DNA of 27,207 nt from NCBI RefSeq assembly GCF_000281045.1, contig NW_008246069.1, positions 1,164,047 through 1,191,253 on the forward strand. The letters are read 5' to 3'. Every line of letters starts with the position of its first letter. Position 1 is the stretch's first letter. The translations under genes were made by a program, and so were the position numbers. This document shows positions 19,311-27,207 of this stretch, one piece after another. The notes beneath the pieces were generated by a model that searched no databases, was not told where the DNA came from, and saw only the letters and a list, made by a program, of their open reading frames with translations. This DNA is from Saprolegnia diclina VS20. Its lineage: Eukaryota; Oomycota; Saprolegniomycetes; Saprolegniales; Saprolegniaceae.

Positions 19311-19781
19311 CTACTGCGACGGCGGACGGACCATATCCATGTGCATAATACCATCGTCATCGTACGGTTCGGACGTGGCTGCAAAGCCGAGCGACTTGTA
19401 AAAGCCTTCCAGATACACTTGGGCGCTAATCTCGATGGCTTTGCCTGGCCATCGCCGCGAGCACTCGGCGATCGCTTCCTGCATGAGCTGCTTCCCGAGA
19501 CCGCCACCGCGGTGCTTGGGCGACGTCAGGACGCGGCCAATCATGGGCAGTTGCTGCGACGCGCCCTTCGTACCAGGGCCGAGGAGTCGGGCGTAGGCCA
19601 TGATGGCGCCGTCGTCGGCGAGCGCGGCCAAGTGGTACACGATCGGGAGCTTGTCGACGTTGTCCGAGTCCAAGTAGGCGCATGATTGCTCGACGATAAA
19701 GACCTCGCAGCGCACGGCCATCATGTCGTAGAGGAGCGAGGCAGAGAGCTCCGCGAACGGCTTACACACCCAGTGGACCAT
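19311..19781 (-). CDS. ElaA-type GNAT acetyltransferase, copy 1
   Basis: This is a single exon of 156 residues. The first ATG is 19779-19781 (MVHWVCKPFAELSAS); the frame is open upstream only from a TTG. The N-terminus W-V-C-K-PF-x-EL, then LYDMMAVRCEVFIVEQSCAYLDSDNVD, is the ElaA signature. The acetyl-CoA loop is RGGGLGKQLM, preceded by IGRVLTSPKH, and the C-terminal strand is LEGFYKSLGF. GNAT enzymes move the acetyl group of acetyl-CoA onto an amine; the substrate of ElaA-type proteins is not settled. It is divergent from copy 2 with a 211-bp shared promoter. An initiator-like element ends 6 nt before the ATG, so the leader should be very short. Confidence 0.88.
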   Translation of the reverse strand: MVHWVCKPFAELSASLLYDMMAVRCEVFIVEQSCAYLDSDNVDKLPIVYHLAALADDGAIMAYARLLGPGTKGASQQLPMIGRVLTSPKHRGGGLGKQLMQEAIAECSRRWPGKAIEISAQVYLEGFYKSLGFAATSEPYDDDGIMHMDMVRPPSQ

Positions 19782-19992
19782 CGTGGAAGATTGAAAAATG
19801 ACCAAGTCAAACTTTTCGCCATTGGTGATTGGCTAAAAATATAGGACACGCATCGAGTGCAGGTCAGGGGTGTCATCATCCGGCTGGATCGCCCAGGTGG
19901 TGGCAGGGTGGCATGCAGGTCCGAGACGAGCGTCGAATGGCGCCGAAGGTATTCGAGGCTGAGCATTCATCGCTCGCATCTGACAAGACGCC
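19782..19992. promoter_or_regulatory. 211-bp bidirectional promoter between the two GNAT genes
   Basis: The two acetyltransferase genes are transcribed away from each other from this interval. On the left side it holds the initiator-like element (19787-19801) and two CCAAT boxes on the minus strand (CACCAAT at 19821 and AGCCAATCA at 19826-19834). No equally clear element is seen next to the right-hand gene. Confidence 0.5.
19787..19801 (-). promoter_or_regulatory. Initiator-like element of GNAT copy 1
   Basis: On the minus strand this reads TCATTTTTCAATCTT. It agrees at 13 of 14 positions with the oomycete initiator and flanking consensus as I remember it (TCATT-YY-N-CA-W-TTT). It lies 6 to 20 nt upstream of the ATG. 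A minus-strand AGCCAATCA box lies 25 bp further upstream at 19826-19834. Confidence 0.55.
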
Positions 19993-20481
19993 ATGACGGC
20001 CATCAACTGGGTGTGTAAGCCGTTCGCCAAGCTGTCGGCAACAACGCTCTACGACATCCTTCACGTCCGCTGCGCTGTCTTCGTCGTCGAGCAGCGATGC
20101 GCCTACTTGGACGCGGACAACATCGACAAGACACCGACGTGTCTGCATCTCGTCGGCACTGGCGCCGACAACCACGCGATTGCAGCGTATGCGCGCTTGC
20201 TCGGGCCGGGCACAAAAGGCCCGACGCAGAAGCACACGATCATTAGCCGCGTCGTGACGTCGCCCGCATATCGCGGGTCGGGCGTCGGCAAAACACTCAT
20301 GACCAAAGCCATCGAAGCCTGCGACCACACGTGGCCCAACACACCGATTCTCCTCAACGCCCAAGCCCGCTTGGCGCCGTTCTATTCGTCACTCGGCTTT
20401 GTGCAGACATCCGAGCTCTACACGGAAGACGGGATTGAGGCCGTCGACATGCTCCGCGACTCGCCTGCCAAGCAAGGATGA
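19993..20481 (+). CDS. ElaA-type GNAT acetyltransferase, copy 2
   Basis: This is a single exon of 162 residues from ATG 19993 (MTAINWVCKPFAKLSA). It shows the same signature as copy 1: LYDILHVRCAVFVVEQRCAYLDADNID, AYARLLGPGTKG, and the acetyl-CoA loop YRGSGVGKTLM. The end is LAPFYSSLGFVQTSE. The two copies share long identical segments but have drifted in the C-terminal 25 residues, which could change substrate choice. The acetyl acceptor is unknown. Its stop lies 125 bp from the stop of the next, opposing gene. Confidence 0.88.
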   Translation: MTAINWVCKPFAKLSATTLYDILHVRCAVFVVEQRCAYLDADNIDKTPTCLHLVGTGADNHAIAAYARLLGPGTKGPTQKHTIISRVVTSPAYRGSGVGKTLMTKAIEACDHTWPNTPILLNAQARLAPFYSSLGFVQTSELYTEDGIEAVDMLRDSPAKQG

Positions 20482-20568
20482 GCGTCCTGAGGCTACAAGG
20501 CTAGCACGTAGGTGGAGCTGAGTTCACCATAACAATGTAACAACACAAAAAGGAAGTATTTTCCAGGC

Positions 20569-20574
20569 TTTATT
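20569..20574 (-). terminator. AATAAA polyadenylation-type signal of the minus-strand hydrolase
   Basis: AATAAA on the minus strand lies 33 nt after the stop codon at 20607, a plausible place for a poly(A) signal of this gene. Oomycete genes do not always use the canonical hexamer, so support is modest. Confidence 0.4.
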
Positions 20575-20606
20575 CTCGAGCGTAAATTGGCTCTATGATA
20601 TAGTCG

Positions 20607-21533
20607 CTAGTGCTGACCAAGCACGAGTTCGAGGCCGTCGTACGCCATCTCGACGTCGAGGTTGGCGTCGCGCAGCACGTCGGCGTGGATCGAGCTATTG
20701 TGCGCGTCGTAGTCGAACTCGTGGCTCATGCCCACGAGGTACGTCTTCTTGGGCCGGAGGACCTTGGCAATCTCGATCGCTTGCGGCAGATTGAGGTGCG
20801 CGCCATGCACGTCGTGCAAGTAGATGGCATCAATGACGAGGACGTCGATTGGCGCTGGGTTGGCGAGGAGGTGCGCCCGCGTCGCGTCTGGGAGCTCGTG
20901 GAGGTCCGAGAGGTACACGAAGCGCGCGCCCACGTCCGCACCAAACTCAAATCCGCTGCAAACGTACCCTTTTCCGTGCGCGACGGGCAGCGCCGTGAAC
21001 GCGACGCCGGCCGCATTGAACGCGCCAAGGTCCTCGAAGAGCTTCCAGTCGAGCTTGGCCGTCCAGCGGTAGATGGTCGCCTCGGCTTCCGATGGCTTGA
21101 GCATGAGGTAGTCAAACTTGGGCCCGACCTCGGCCTTGGTGCGCGCGTGGCAATGCACGTACATGGGCTCGTTGGCGATCTTCTTGTCCTCGCCCGTCTC
21201 GGCGCAGCGGGTCGACTGGAACACTTGCAGCTCGCGGAGGTCGTCCATGCCCAAGCACGCGTCGGCGTGGCCATGTGTGAGGACGATGGCGTCAAGCGAC
21301 ACGATGTTTTTCGCCGGGAAGACCTTGAGAATGCTGTCGCGGAACGTCTTGCCACAGTCGATGAGCACATTGCGCCCGCCGTAGCGCACGAGGAGGCTCG
21401 GGTTGTTGCGCCGGTTCTTGGAGCCGGGCACCGCGTGGGCGTGATGACACACGGCGCAGTTCTTACCGCTGAGGAGGCATTGCATCGACGGGACGCCCGT
21501 CGATGTACCCGTTCCGAGGAAGATGATCTCCAT
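20607..21533 (-). CDS. PhnP-like metallo-beta-lactamase-fold hydrolase, copy 1 (cytosolic form)
   Basis: This is a single exon of 308 residues from ATG 21531-21533 (MEIIFLGTGTSTGVPS); the open frame upstream starts only with TTG. The fold is shown by the first strand FLGTGTS, the Cys cluster CLLSGKNCAVC, SKNRRNNPSLLV, VLIDCGKTFRDS and the metal motif LTHGHADACLGMDDLR. Later ligands sit in VAHGKG, YLSDLHEL, a His-rich loop (HDVHGAHLN) and GMSHEF. The family includes bacterial PhnP, a cyclic phosphodiesterase of phosphonate breakdown, and eukaryotic relatives of unknown substrate. The usual H-x-H-x-D-H reads H-G-H-A-D-A here, as I recall for the eukaryotic branch. No targeting sequence is seen. 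It is divergent from copy 2. Confidence 0.87.
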   Translation of the reverse strand: MEIIFLGTGTSTGVPSMQCLLSGKNCAVCHHAHAVPGSKNRRNNPSLLVRYGGRNVLIDCGKTFRDSILKVFPAKNIVSLDAIVLTHGHADACLGMDDLRELQVFQSTRCAETGEDKKIANEPMYVHCHARTKAEVGPKFDYLMLKPSEAEATIYRWTAKLDWKLFEDLGAFNAAGVAFTALPVAHGKGYVCSGFEFGADVGARFVYLSDLHELPDATRAHLLANPAPIDVLVIDAIYLHDVHGAHLNLPQAIEIAKVLRPKKTYLVGMSHEFDYDAHNSSIHADVLRDANLDVEMAYDGLELVLGQH

Positions 21534-22048
21534 GAGGCTGCCTGTGGCTGGCAACTGCAGGTTTGAACGGTCGCGATAGCGTAAAATACGGGACAAGCTT
21601 CAAAGATCCATTATGATTGGCTGAATTGTGCGGAAATGTACGCTCCGACTGCAAATCTTCGTCTATTTCCACCCAATAGATTGCCGCTCGCCGCGTTGCG
21701 CAGCGCTTTTCCTGGAAGCTTTCTCTCCGACGCTGCGGCACAGCTGTACCTTGCAATTCCAAGCACGTTAAACCACAGCAGCCAAGGAAGAATATGCTTG
21801 CACAATGCAGGATCGCTCAGCCGTCCACTTTAATCGGCGTGTTTTTATCCTCGACGGCAATCGACACTGAGGTTCCTGGGGACCTGCAGTGCACACGTAT
21901 TTTGCATCTTTTTATATTGTTCTTTGTATGCAGAAATGATAGCTGGTTAATCGTATGCTCAATGCATATAATAGGCAAGATGTCGCGCCTGACATGGCTT
22001 TGAAATCGGACCACGAGCGCAATATTCGTGCGACGATCGAGCAGGTGC
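21534..22048. promoter_or_regulatory. Divergent promoter region of the two hydrolase genes
   Basis: 515 bp between two start codons facing away from each other. A minus-strand AGCCAATCA box at 21614-21622 lies about 80 bp upstream of copy 1. The middle (about 21880-21960) is AT-rich. No coding region is supported. Confidence 0.45.
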
Positions 22049-22975
22049 ATGCTGCGCCGCCTGTCTCGCGCCTTCTCGACCACGCCCGCGACGATGCCAG
22101 AGCTCGAGATCGTCGTCCTCGGCAGTGGGCCATCGTCGTCGGTGCCGGTTGTGCGCTGTCTCGTGACCAACCCGGCATGTCCCGTGTGCCCCGAAGCGCT
22201 CGCGAACCCGGCCTCCAAGAACCGGCGCAACAACCCGAGCCTCCTCGTGCGCCTCTTGGGCCAAACTGTGCTCATCGACTGCGGCAAGACGTTCCGCGAC
22301 AGCCTCTTGCGCGCACACCCGCAGCACAGTCCGTTTGCGATCGATGCTGTCGTCTTGACTCACGGCCACGCCGACGCGTGCTTTGGCCTTGACGACCTGC
22401 GCGACGTGCAGCAAATTGACGCCGAGACCAAGACGCTCAAGCCGCTCGGGGTCCATTGCCACCAGCGCACCAAGGACGAGGTCGAGGCCAAGTTTTCGTA
22501 CTTGTTCCAGTCCAAGCATTCGGGCGGCCGCTGGACCGCGCAGTTGCAGTGGCAGCTCTTCGACGACTTTGATACATTCGAGGTCGGACGTGGCGTGCGC
22601 TTCCAGGCGCTGCCGCTCTGGCACGGCAAGGACTACGTCGCCAGCGGCTTCCTCTTTGGCGCCGAAGTTGGGAAGCGCATCGCGTACCTCTCCGACCTGA
22701 GCGCGATCAGCGACGACGCCATGGCCATCTTGCAAGCGGCGCCCATCGACGTGCTCTTTATCGACGCGCTCCATCCCGAGCAGTTTCATGGCACGCACAT
22801 GAATTTGATCCAAGCGCTCGAGACCATCTCGGTGCTCAAGCCCAAGCAGAGCTACCTCACGGGCATGGGCCACCAGTTCAACTACCACAACCCGCCGCCG
22901 ATGCTGGCCGAGTTTGTCGCTGCCAAGCAGCTGGGCGTCGAGATGGCGTACGACGGCCTCCGGCTCGCGTGGTGA
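22049..22975 (+). CDS. PhnP-like metallo-beta-lactamase-fold hydrolase, copy 2 (probable mitochondrial form)
   Basis: This is a single exon of 308 residues from ATG 22049. The N-terminus MLRRLSRAFSTTPATM is Arg/Ser-rich and lacks acidic residues, a typical mitochondrial presequence with a likely cut near RAF-S. The mature part starts PELEIVVLGSGPSSSV and parallels copy 1: CLVTNPACPVC, SKNRRNNPSLLV, VLIDCGKTFRDS, LTHGHADACFGLDDLR, LWHGKDY, YLSDLSAI, a His-rich loop (HPEQFHGTHMN) and GMGHQFNY. All presumed metal ligands are kept, so it should be active on a phosphodiester or related substrate that I cannot name. The first-strand loop differs (GSGPSSSV against GTGTSTGV), which may affect the active-site entrance. 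Confidence 0.87.
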   Translation: MLRRLSRAFSTTPATMPELEIVVLGSGPSSSVPVVRCLVTNPACPVCPEALANPASKNRRNNPSLLVRLLGQTVLIDCGKTFRDSLLRAHPQHSPFAIDAVVLTHGHADACFGLDDLRDVQQIDAETKTLKPLGVHCHQRTKDEVEAKFSYLFQSKHSGGRWTAQLQWQLFDDFDTFEVGRGVRFQALPLWHGKDYVASGFLFGAEVGKRIAYLSDLSAISDDAMAILQAAPIDVLFIDALHPEQFHGTHMNLIQALETISVLKPKQSYLTGMGHQFNYHNPPPMLAEFVAAKQLGVEMAYDGLRLAW

Positions 22976-23478
22976 ACCATCGTGATCGTAATAGAACTTG
23001 CATGCGTGTTCGAAGCGTACCTACGCCAGTGCTTTCGCACCCACTGTTGCGTTGTTGGCACGTGCGCCTTGCCCATCGCAAGAGGTACGGAGATGCAAGT
23101 GTACATCGCTGCCAACGGATGGTCGCACCCCGCCGAGCCATAAAAGCCGTCGACGCGTCGCTGTGCGTGCAACGACCAAGCATATCAGGCATCGGCTTTG
23201 CCTGACGCCATTGCGCACGTTAGCTGCAAGCAGCTGCGGCCGCATGCGCATACCCACGCTCGCCTCTGTCGCAGGCGTGGCATGGCCATCACAGGCCCGC
23301 CCCCGCGACAAGTCTTGTCGCTGCCCTTTCCTATCGAACACGTGGGCGCGATCTTCGAAAAATCAGCCAATCAAAGTCGATGTATCATCTGGTACGGCGG
23401 GGATTGGCTAGCAATATCGAAGTAATTTTTGCTCGAAGTTTGGCAGTTTCCATTTTGCGCAGGCCGCAGCAGTACCCC
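22976..23478. promoter_or_regulatory. Intergenic region with CCAAT boxes upstream of paralogue C
   Basis: About 500 bp without a supportable gene. AGCCAATCA stands at 23365-23373 and a minus-strand AGCCAATCC at 23401-23409, two facing boxes 27 bp apart, 70 to 110 bp upstream of the ATG at 23479. A pyrimidine-rich TTCCATTTTGC follows about 25 bp before the ATG and may be the start region. Confidence 0.45.
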
Positions 23479-26400
23479 ATGTACCTACCGCTTCTGCTGC
23501 TCAACGACGACGATGACCTCATGCGATGGCGTAGGAGCGAACACGCCTCACCGACGACCTTATACTATGAGAAGCAGCAGAGCTCGTTCGGCTTCCACGC
23601 GGGCGATACGCCCAAGGCAAAGCGCCGCATCATCAGCCGCGGCAAGAGCACCATCTCGCGCCAGATGAGTCGGCCCGAAGAAGAAGCGCACGGCAAGCTG
23701 CGCATCAACATGGGTACGCGGCGCGCACTTGGCGCCGAAGCCCGGTCACGAGGTACACTATTGCGAACAAGAATACCAAAGGGAAGGACTGACCGCCTGT
23801 CTGTAGCCGAGTTCAAGATGAACCTGCAGCTGGCCGTGCGCACTGCTTGTGGCGTTCTCGTCGCGTCCATGCTGCAGACCAAGAACCCGAATGTCAACAC
23901 GAGCGACGTGCATCCCAAGTACTGGGCGCTCTTCCCCGACTGGTACATCCTCGGTGGCATCAGCTACGTGGCCGTCGCGTGTATCTTTTCTTGCGGCAAG
24001 AACATTGGCGCCACTGTCCGCGAGATGTTCCAGCAGGTCGCGGGCGTCGGAATGGCGTTTGTCTTCAACTGCATTCTCTTTTGCTTCATGACCCCGCGAG
24101 TCTTCAACACCAACGACGAAGGTACATCGATCTACCCAGTTTCCATGTGCTCATGCTGCTTTCTAGTCGCCTTGGCGATGGCCGACGGCACGCTTCTCCA
24201 GATCAACAAGTCATTTAGCGGCACGCCGTACTACGTCAACAACAGCGACTTCTTCACGGTGCTGCCGTTCGTGATGCTCTTCAACGCCATCGTGCTTCTC
24301 CTGCCGTTCGTACGTCCATCGAAGAGGTATAGCGCGTTCCTTACCTCGAATGGTGTAGGAAACCAACACGAAAAAGTTTGCCATGGGCAACAACTTGTAC
24401 TTTGCACTCACGATCGTGAGCCCAAACGACTTTAACGACGCGTCTACGCTCAAGCACCTCGGCGACCCATACTACTCGACCGACTACATCCTCATGAACC
24501 TCTTCGTCTACATGTGGCTCGGCGTCCTCGGTGCCTTTGTCGCATTCCTTGTGCTCTGGATTCCGTACCCGATCTTGTAGACCGAAAAAATGATATGTAA
24601 CCGTCAAGACTCATCATGCTGACATGTCTAGTGCAATCCGCGCCCTCCAGAAAGAAACCACGTCGGCGGCCGATACGATCCAAGACCTGCTCAACTTGAT
24701 TGTCGACTCGTACTGCTTCAAGAACAAGGACGTCGAGCACATGAACTTTCTCAAGCTCAAACTCCAGCGCAAGTTTGACTTGGCGGTCGCAAAGAAGGAC
24801 ACGATGTACGCACTTCTCAACGACGTGTGGTGGGAGCAGAGCATCGGCTTGCACTACGCGCTCAAGTTTCAAAAGTCGGTCACGAAGCCGTACATCGACT
24901 TGTATGCGTCGCTCATCGACAACCTCCGCGCGATGAACCAAGCGATCCACCTCGAGCGCTACGAGCGCCTCCACGAACTCTTTATGAAGAAGCTCCAGCG
25001 CCAAGTGTACGTCGTGCAGCTCAAGTCGGCCGCCGTGCTCCACGAGATCTCGGATGAAATCCACCTCGTGCACAAAGGTATACGAATACTTGTGTCGGCG
25101 CGTTTCTCATGCTACAGTAGACCTCAATTTGACGCAAATGGACGAACTCGAGCGCCAAATGGAAGGGCTGCTGCAGCTCTTCCAGAAAACGCAGACCAAG
25201 ATCTACTCGCGCGAAAAGCCAACGGTCGCCGACGTCGAAGGCAACATTCCGCTCAACCTCTTTCTCTTCTCGCTCCAGTCGTTTTGCACGACATTGGTTG
25301 AGTTTCAGTCCAAACTCAACAAGAAAACACACAACACGGTATGCACTTGTTCGCTCGACTAAAAACACGCAAGAGGCTTATGTTGTTCTGAACTAGGGGT
25401 CGCGCGTCCGCAATTTTTTGAAAAAGTCCATGGGCGCATTCGTGGACCCGGCCAAGTACACCAAAGTCAAGTTTATCACGGGCGTCAAGGTCTGGAGCGC
25501 GATCCTTGTCGGCTGCTTCCTCTCGGTCTACGTCTTTGCCTACTCGGCCACGACCGCCACCACGATCGCCTACGTCATGGGCAACCACATCGGTTTGTAC
25601 CAATGCAAATGCTACTATCTTGCTCACGTGCTCGTGCGTAGGTGGCTCGTTTAGCGTGACGCTCAACCGTGTCGGTGGCGTTGTCGCCGGCTCCATCATC
25701 CCGTCTGTGATCCTCTTCTTCATCTGCTCGTACGGCTGCGTGAGCCAAGCGTTGGTCATTGGCATCAGCAACCTCTTCCTCTTCGTCTGGGTCACGTTCT
25801 CGCTCTACATCAAGTGGAAGGGCGGCTTCGAGTCGTACGCTGGTCTTGTCTCGGCCTACGTGGCCACTGGCATCTTTCTCAAAGGCTGCGCGTGCGCCGG
25901 CACCGCGACGATGCCCATGTCGTCGTACTCGAACCTCGCGCAAATGTCTCTCGGCATCATCCTCTTCATCATGGTCGAGCTCTGCTTCTGGCCCCAGTCG
26001 GCGATCGGCCTGCTGCGCGAGAACGTGCAAAAGCAAATGCAGCTCGGGCAGTCGGCGTTCACAACTTTGTTTGAGCAAAACCTGAGCGCAAACGGCGTCG
26101 TCGACGACGAGACCATGCGCGACGTCCAGGACGTGGTCGAGACGCAGGCGCCGGCGCTTCTCATTGAGCAGAAAGCGCTCTTGCGCGAAGCCAACTTTGA
26201 GCCGCTCTTGTGGCGACCGAAGTTTTCCCAGCAAAAGTACGAGCGCGTCCTCGACGGCTGCCAGCGCCTCCTCAACAACACGCTCATTTTGTACAAGCTC
26301 GTGACGTGGTTTCAGTTTCGCAAGGCGAACCCGCACACGGAACCAGGCCCGCGCCGCCTCAGCATCGAGCCGTCGTCGCTCGTTGCGCGGCCACTCGACC

Positions 26401-27176
26401 GCAACAGCCTCGCCGAACTCGAAGACAATGCGACGCCGAAAGAGACGTGGGCCTTCTCGACCAAAGAGCTCGGCGCCGCGATCCACGATACGTTCGATAC
26501 GCTCCACTCGCTCTTTGGCGAGGACTTTCGCTACGCCGACGCCGACCAGACCGCGCTCTTTATGCAGATGAAGGAAGCGTTCCGGCTTGCAGACACCGAC
26601 TGCTCGGGCGAGATCGACGCAGATGAGGTCAAGACGATGCTGCAGCACGTCTTTCGGCAGTCGGGCGCGATGAAGATCGACGAGATCGACGAGTACGTAG
26701 CCGACTTTATGGAGATCGTCGACAAGGACAAGAGCGGCAAGGTGTCGTTCGAGGAGTTTATGGAAGCGCTCGAGAACGGCCTCAAGCTTGAAGTCGAAGT
26801 CTTTCAGCACCGTGCCCCCGATATTCCGACGCCGGGTCTGCACCGAACCGTGTTGGCACCGATCAACGAAGCGTCCGTGACCGTCGACGTCCTCGACGTC
26901 ATTCCAGTCTTGTCGCCTGGTGCCGACAACTCGACGGCGCCGATGCCGGTCGAGGAAGCTTTGTGCCGCGCCCACGACATTTTGGACGTCGAGACGTTTT
27001 CGCTGCTGGAAGCGGCCGCCACGATGCGCCGGTCGTACGCCGCGTGGCTCATGGAAAACAACCGGTTTGAAAACGTCTCGATGGAAGAACTCCTGCTCCT
27101 CAGCTGCCTCATCAGCGGCGTCTCCGGTATCGCGCGCAACCTCGCGCTTCTCGAAGAAATGACGGTCCAGCAGTAG
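23479..27176 (+). CDS. FUSC-like exporter with C-terminal EF-hands, paralogue C
   Basis: The exons are 23479-23752, 23807-24121, 24167-24309, 24359-24576, 24632-25077, 25121-25338, 25397-25592 and 25642-27176, giving 1114 residues; introns are 43 to 58 nt and all end in TAG. The N-terminal part has an acidic patch, a basic Ser-rich stretch and KLRINMG, shared with paralogue A. The first bundle includes WYILGGISYVAVACIFSCG and NIGATVRE; the second has AYVMGNHIGGSFSVTLNRVG. The exporter part is followed by a helical domain, EF loops DTDCSGEIDADE (DNA 26592-26627) and DKDKSGKVSFEE (DNA 26721-26756), a variable linker of about 70 residues, and the conserved tail (SMEELLLLSCLISGVSGIAR). Compared with A the EF region is almost identical in DNA, while the linkers before and after it differ. 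The expected place is the plasma or vacuolar membrane; substrate and calcium control are inferred. Confidence 0.87.
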
Positions 27177-27207
27177 AGAATCTAGTGTCAACTATACTTA
27201 TAAGAGC

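Noticed and set aside
20610-21566. 318-codon frame antisense to hydrolase copy 1
   Set aside because: The minus-strand protein shows all metallo-beta-lactamase motifs; the plus-strand translation shows none.
1-27207. Transposons, virus-like elements, tRNA genes, CRISPR arrays
   Set aside because: No reverse transcriptase, transposase, integrase or capsid-like translation, no terminal repeats, no cloverleaf and no spaced direct repeats were seen.

Overview
This window looks like nuclear DNA of an oomycete, most likely a GC-rich member of the Saprolegniales (Saprolegnia/Achlya type). That placement is inferred from several things together. The coding regions are GC-rich and closely packed. The introns are very short (42 to 62 nt) and nearly always end in TAG. 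The gene content is eukaryotic and includes a flagellar protein, and short start-proximal elements resemble the oomycete initiator. I see no tRNA, rRNA, CRISPR, transposon or virus-like element.

Left part (1 to about 8 kb): this holds single-copy housekeeping-type genes. In order they are the 3' end of an unidentified acidic protein, a small TAZ zinc-finger protein (minus strand), the actin regulator CAP/Srv2 (intronless), a CFAP119-like ciliary protein, a ten-exon thiolase (minus strand), and a four-exon small coiled-coil protein resembling AIRIM/C1orf109. Long intergenic stretches at 931-2127, 6015-6922 and 7667-8509 hold no gene I can support. The second of these carries a cluster of five CCAATC boxes.

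Right part (about 8.5 to 27.2 kb): nearly every gene here has a paralogue in the window. Three genes (8510-12270 plus, 12439-15855 minus, 23479-27176 plus) encode a large membrane protein of about 1000 to 1120 residues. It has two FUSC/aromatic-acid-exporter-like membrane bundles, a cytoplasmic middle region, and a C-terminal pair of canonical EF-hands followed by a conserved tail. Between them lie a tandem pair of Sec14-like lipid-transfer proteins, a divergent pair of ElaA-type GNAT acetyltransferases, and a divergent pair of PhnP-like metallo-beta-lactamase-fold hydrolases. One hydrolase of that pair carries an apparent mitochondrial presequence.

The FUSC-EF-hand genes are the most interesting content. 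They suggest a calcium-regulated organic anion or toxic-compound exporter family that expanded locally. All three share intron positions and nearly identical exon lengths. Two of them have an almost identical EF-hand-region DNA sequence, which suggests gene conversion or very recent exchange. Splice structures were worked out by eye from reading frame, GT/AG borders and paralogue alignment; all exon sums are consistent with an open frame.
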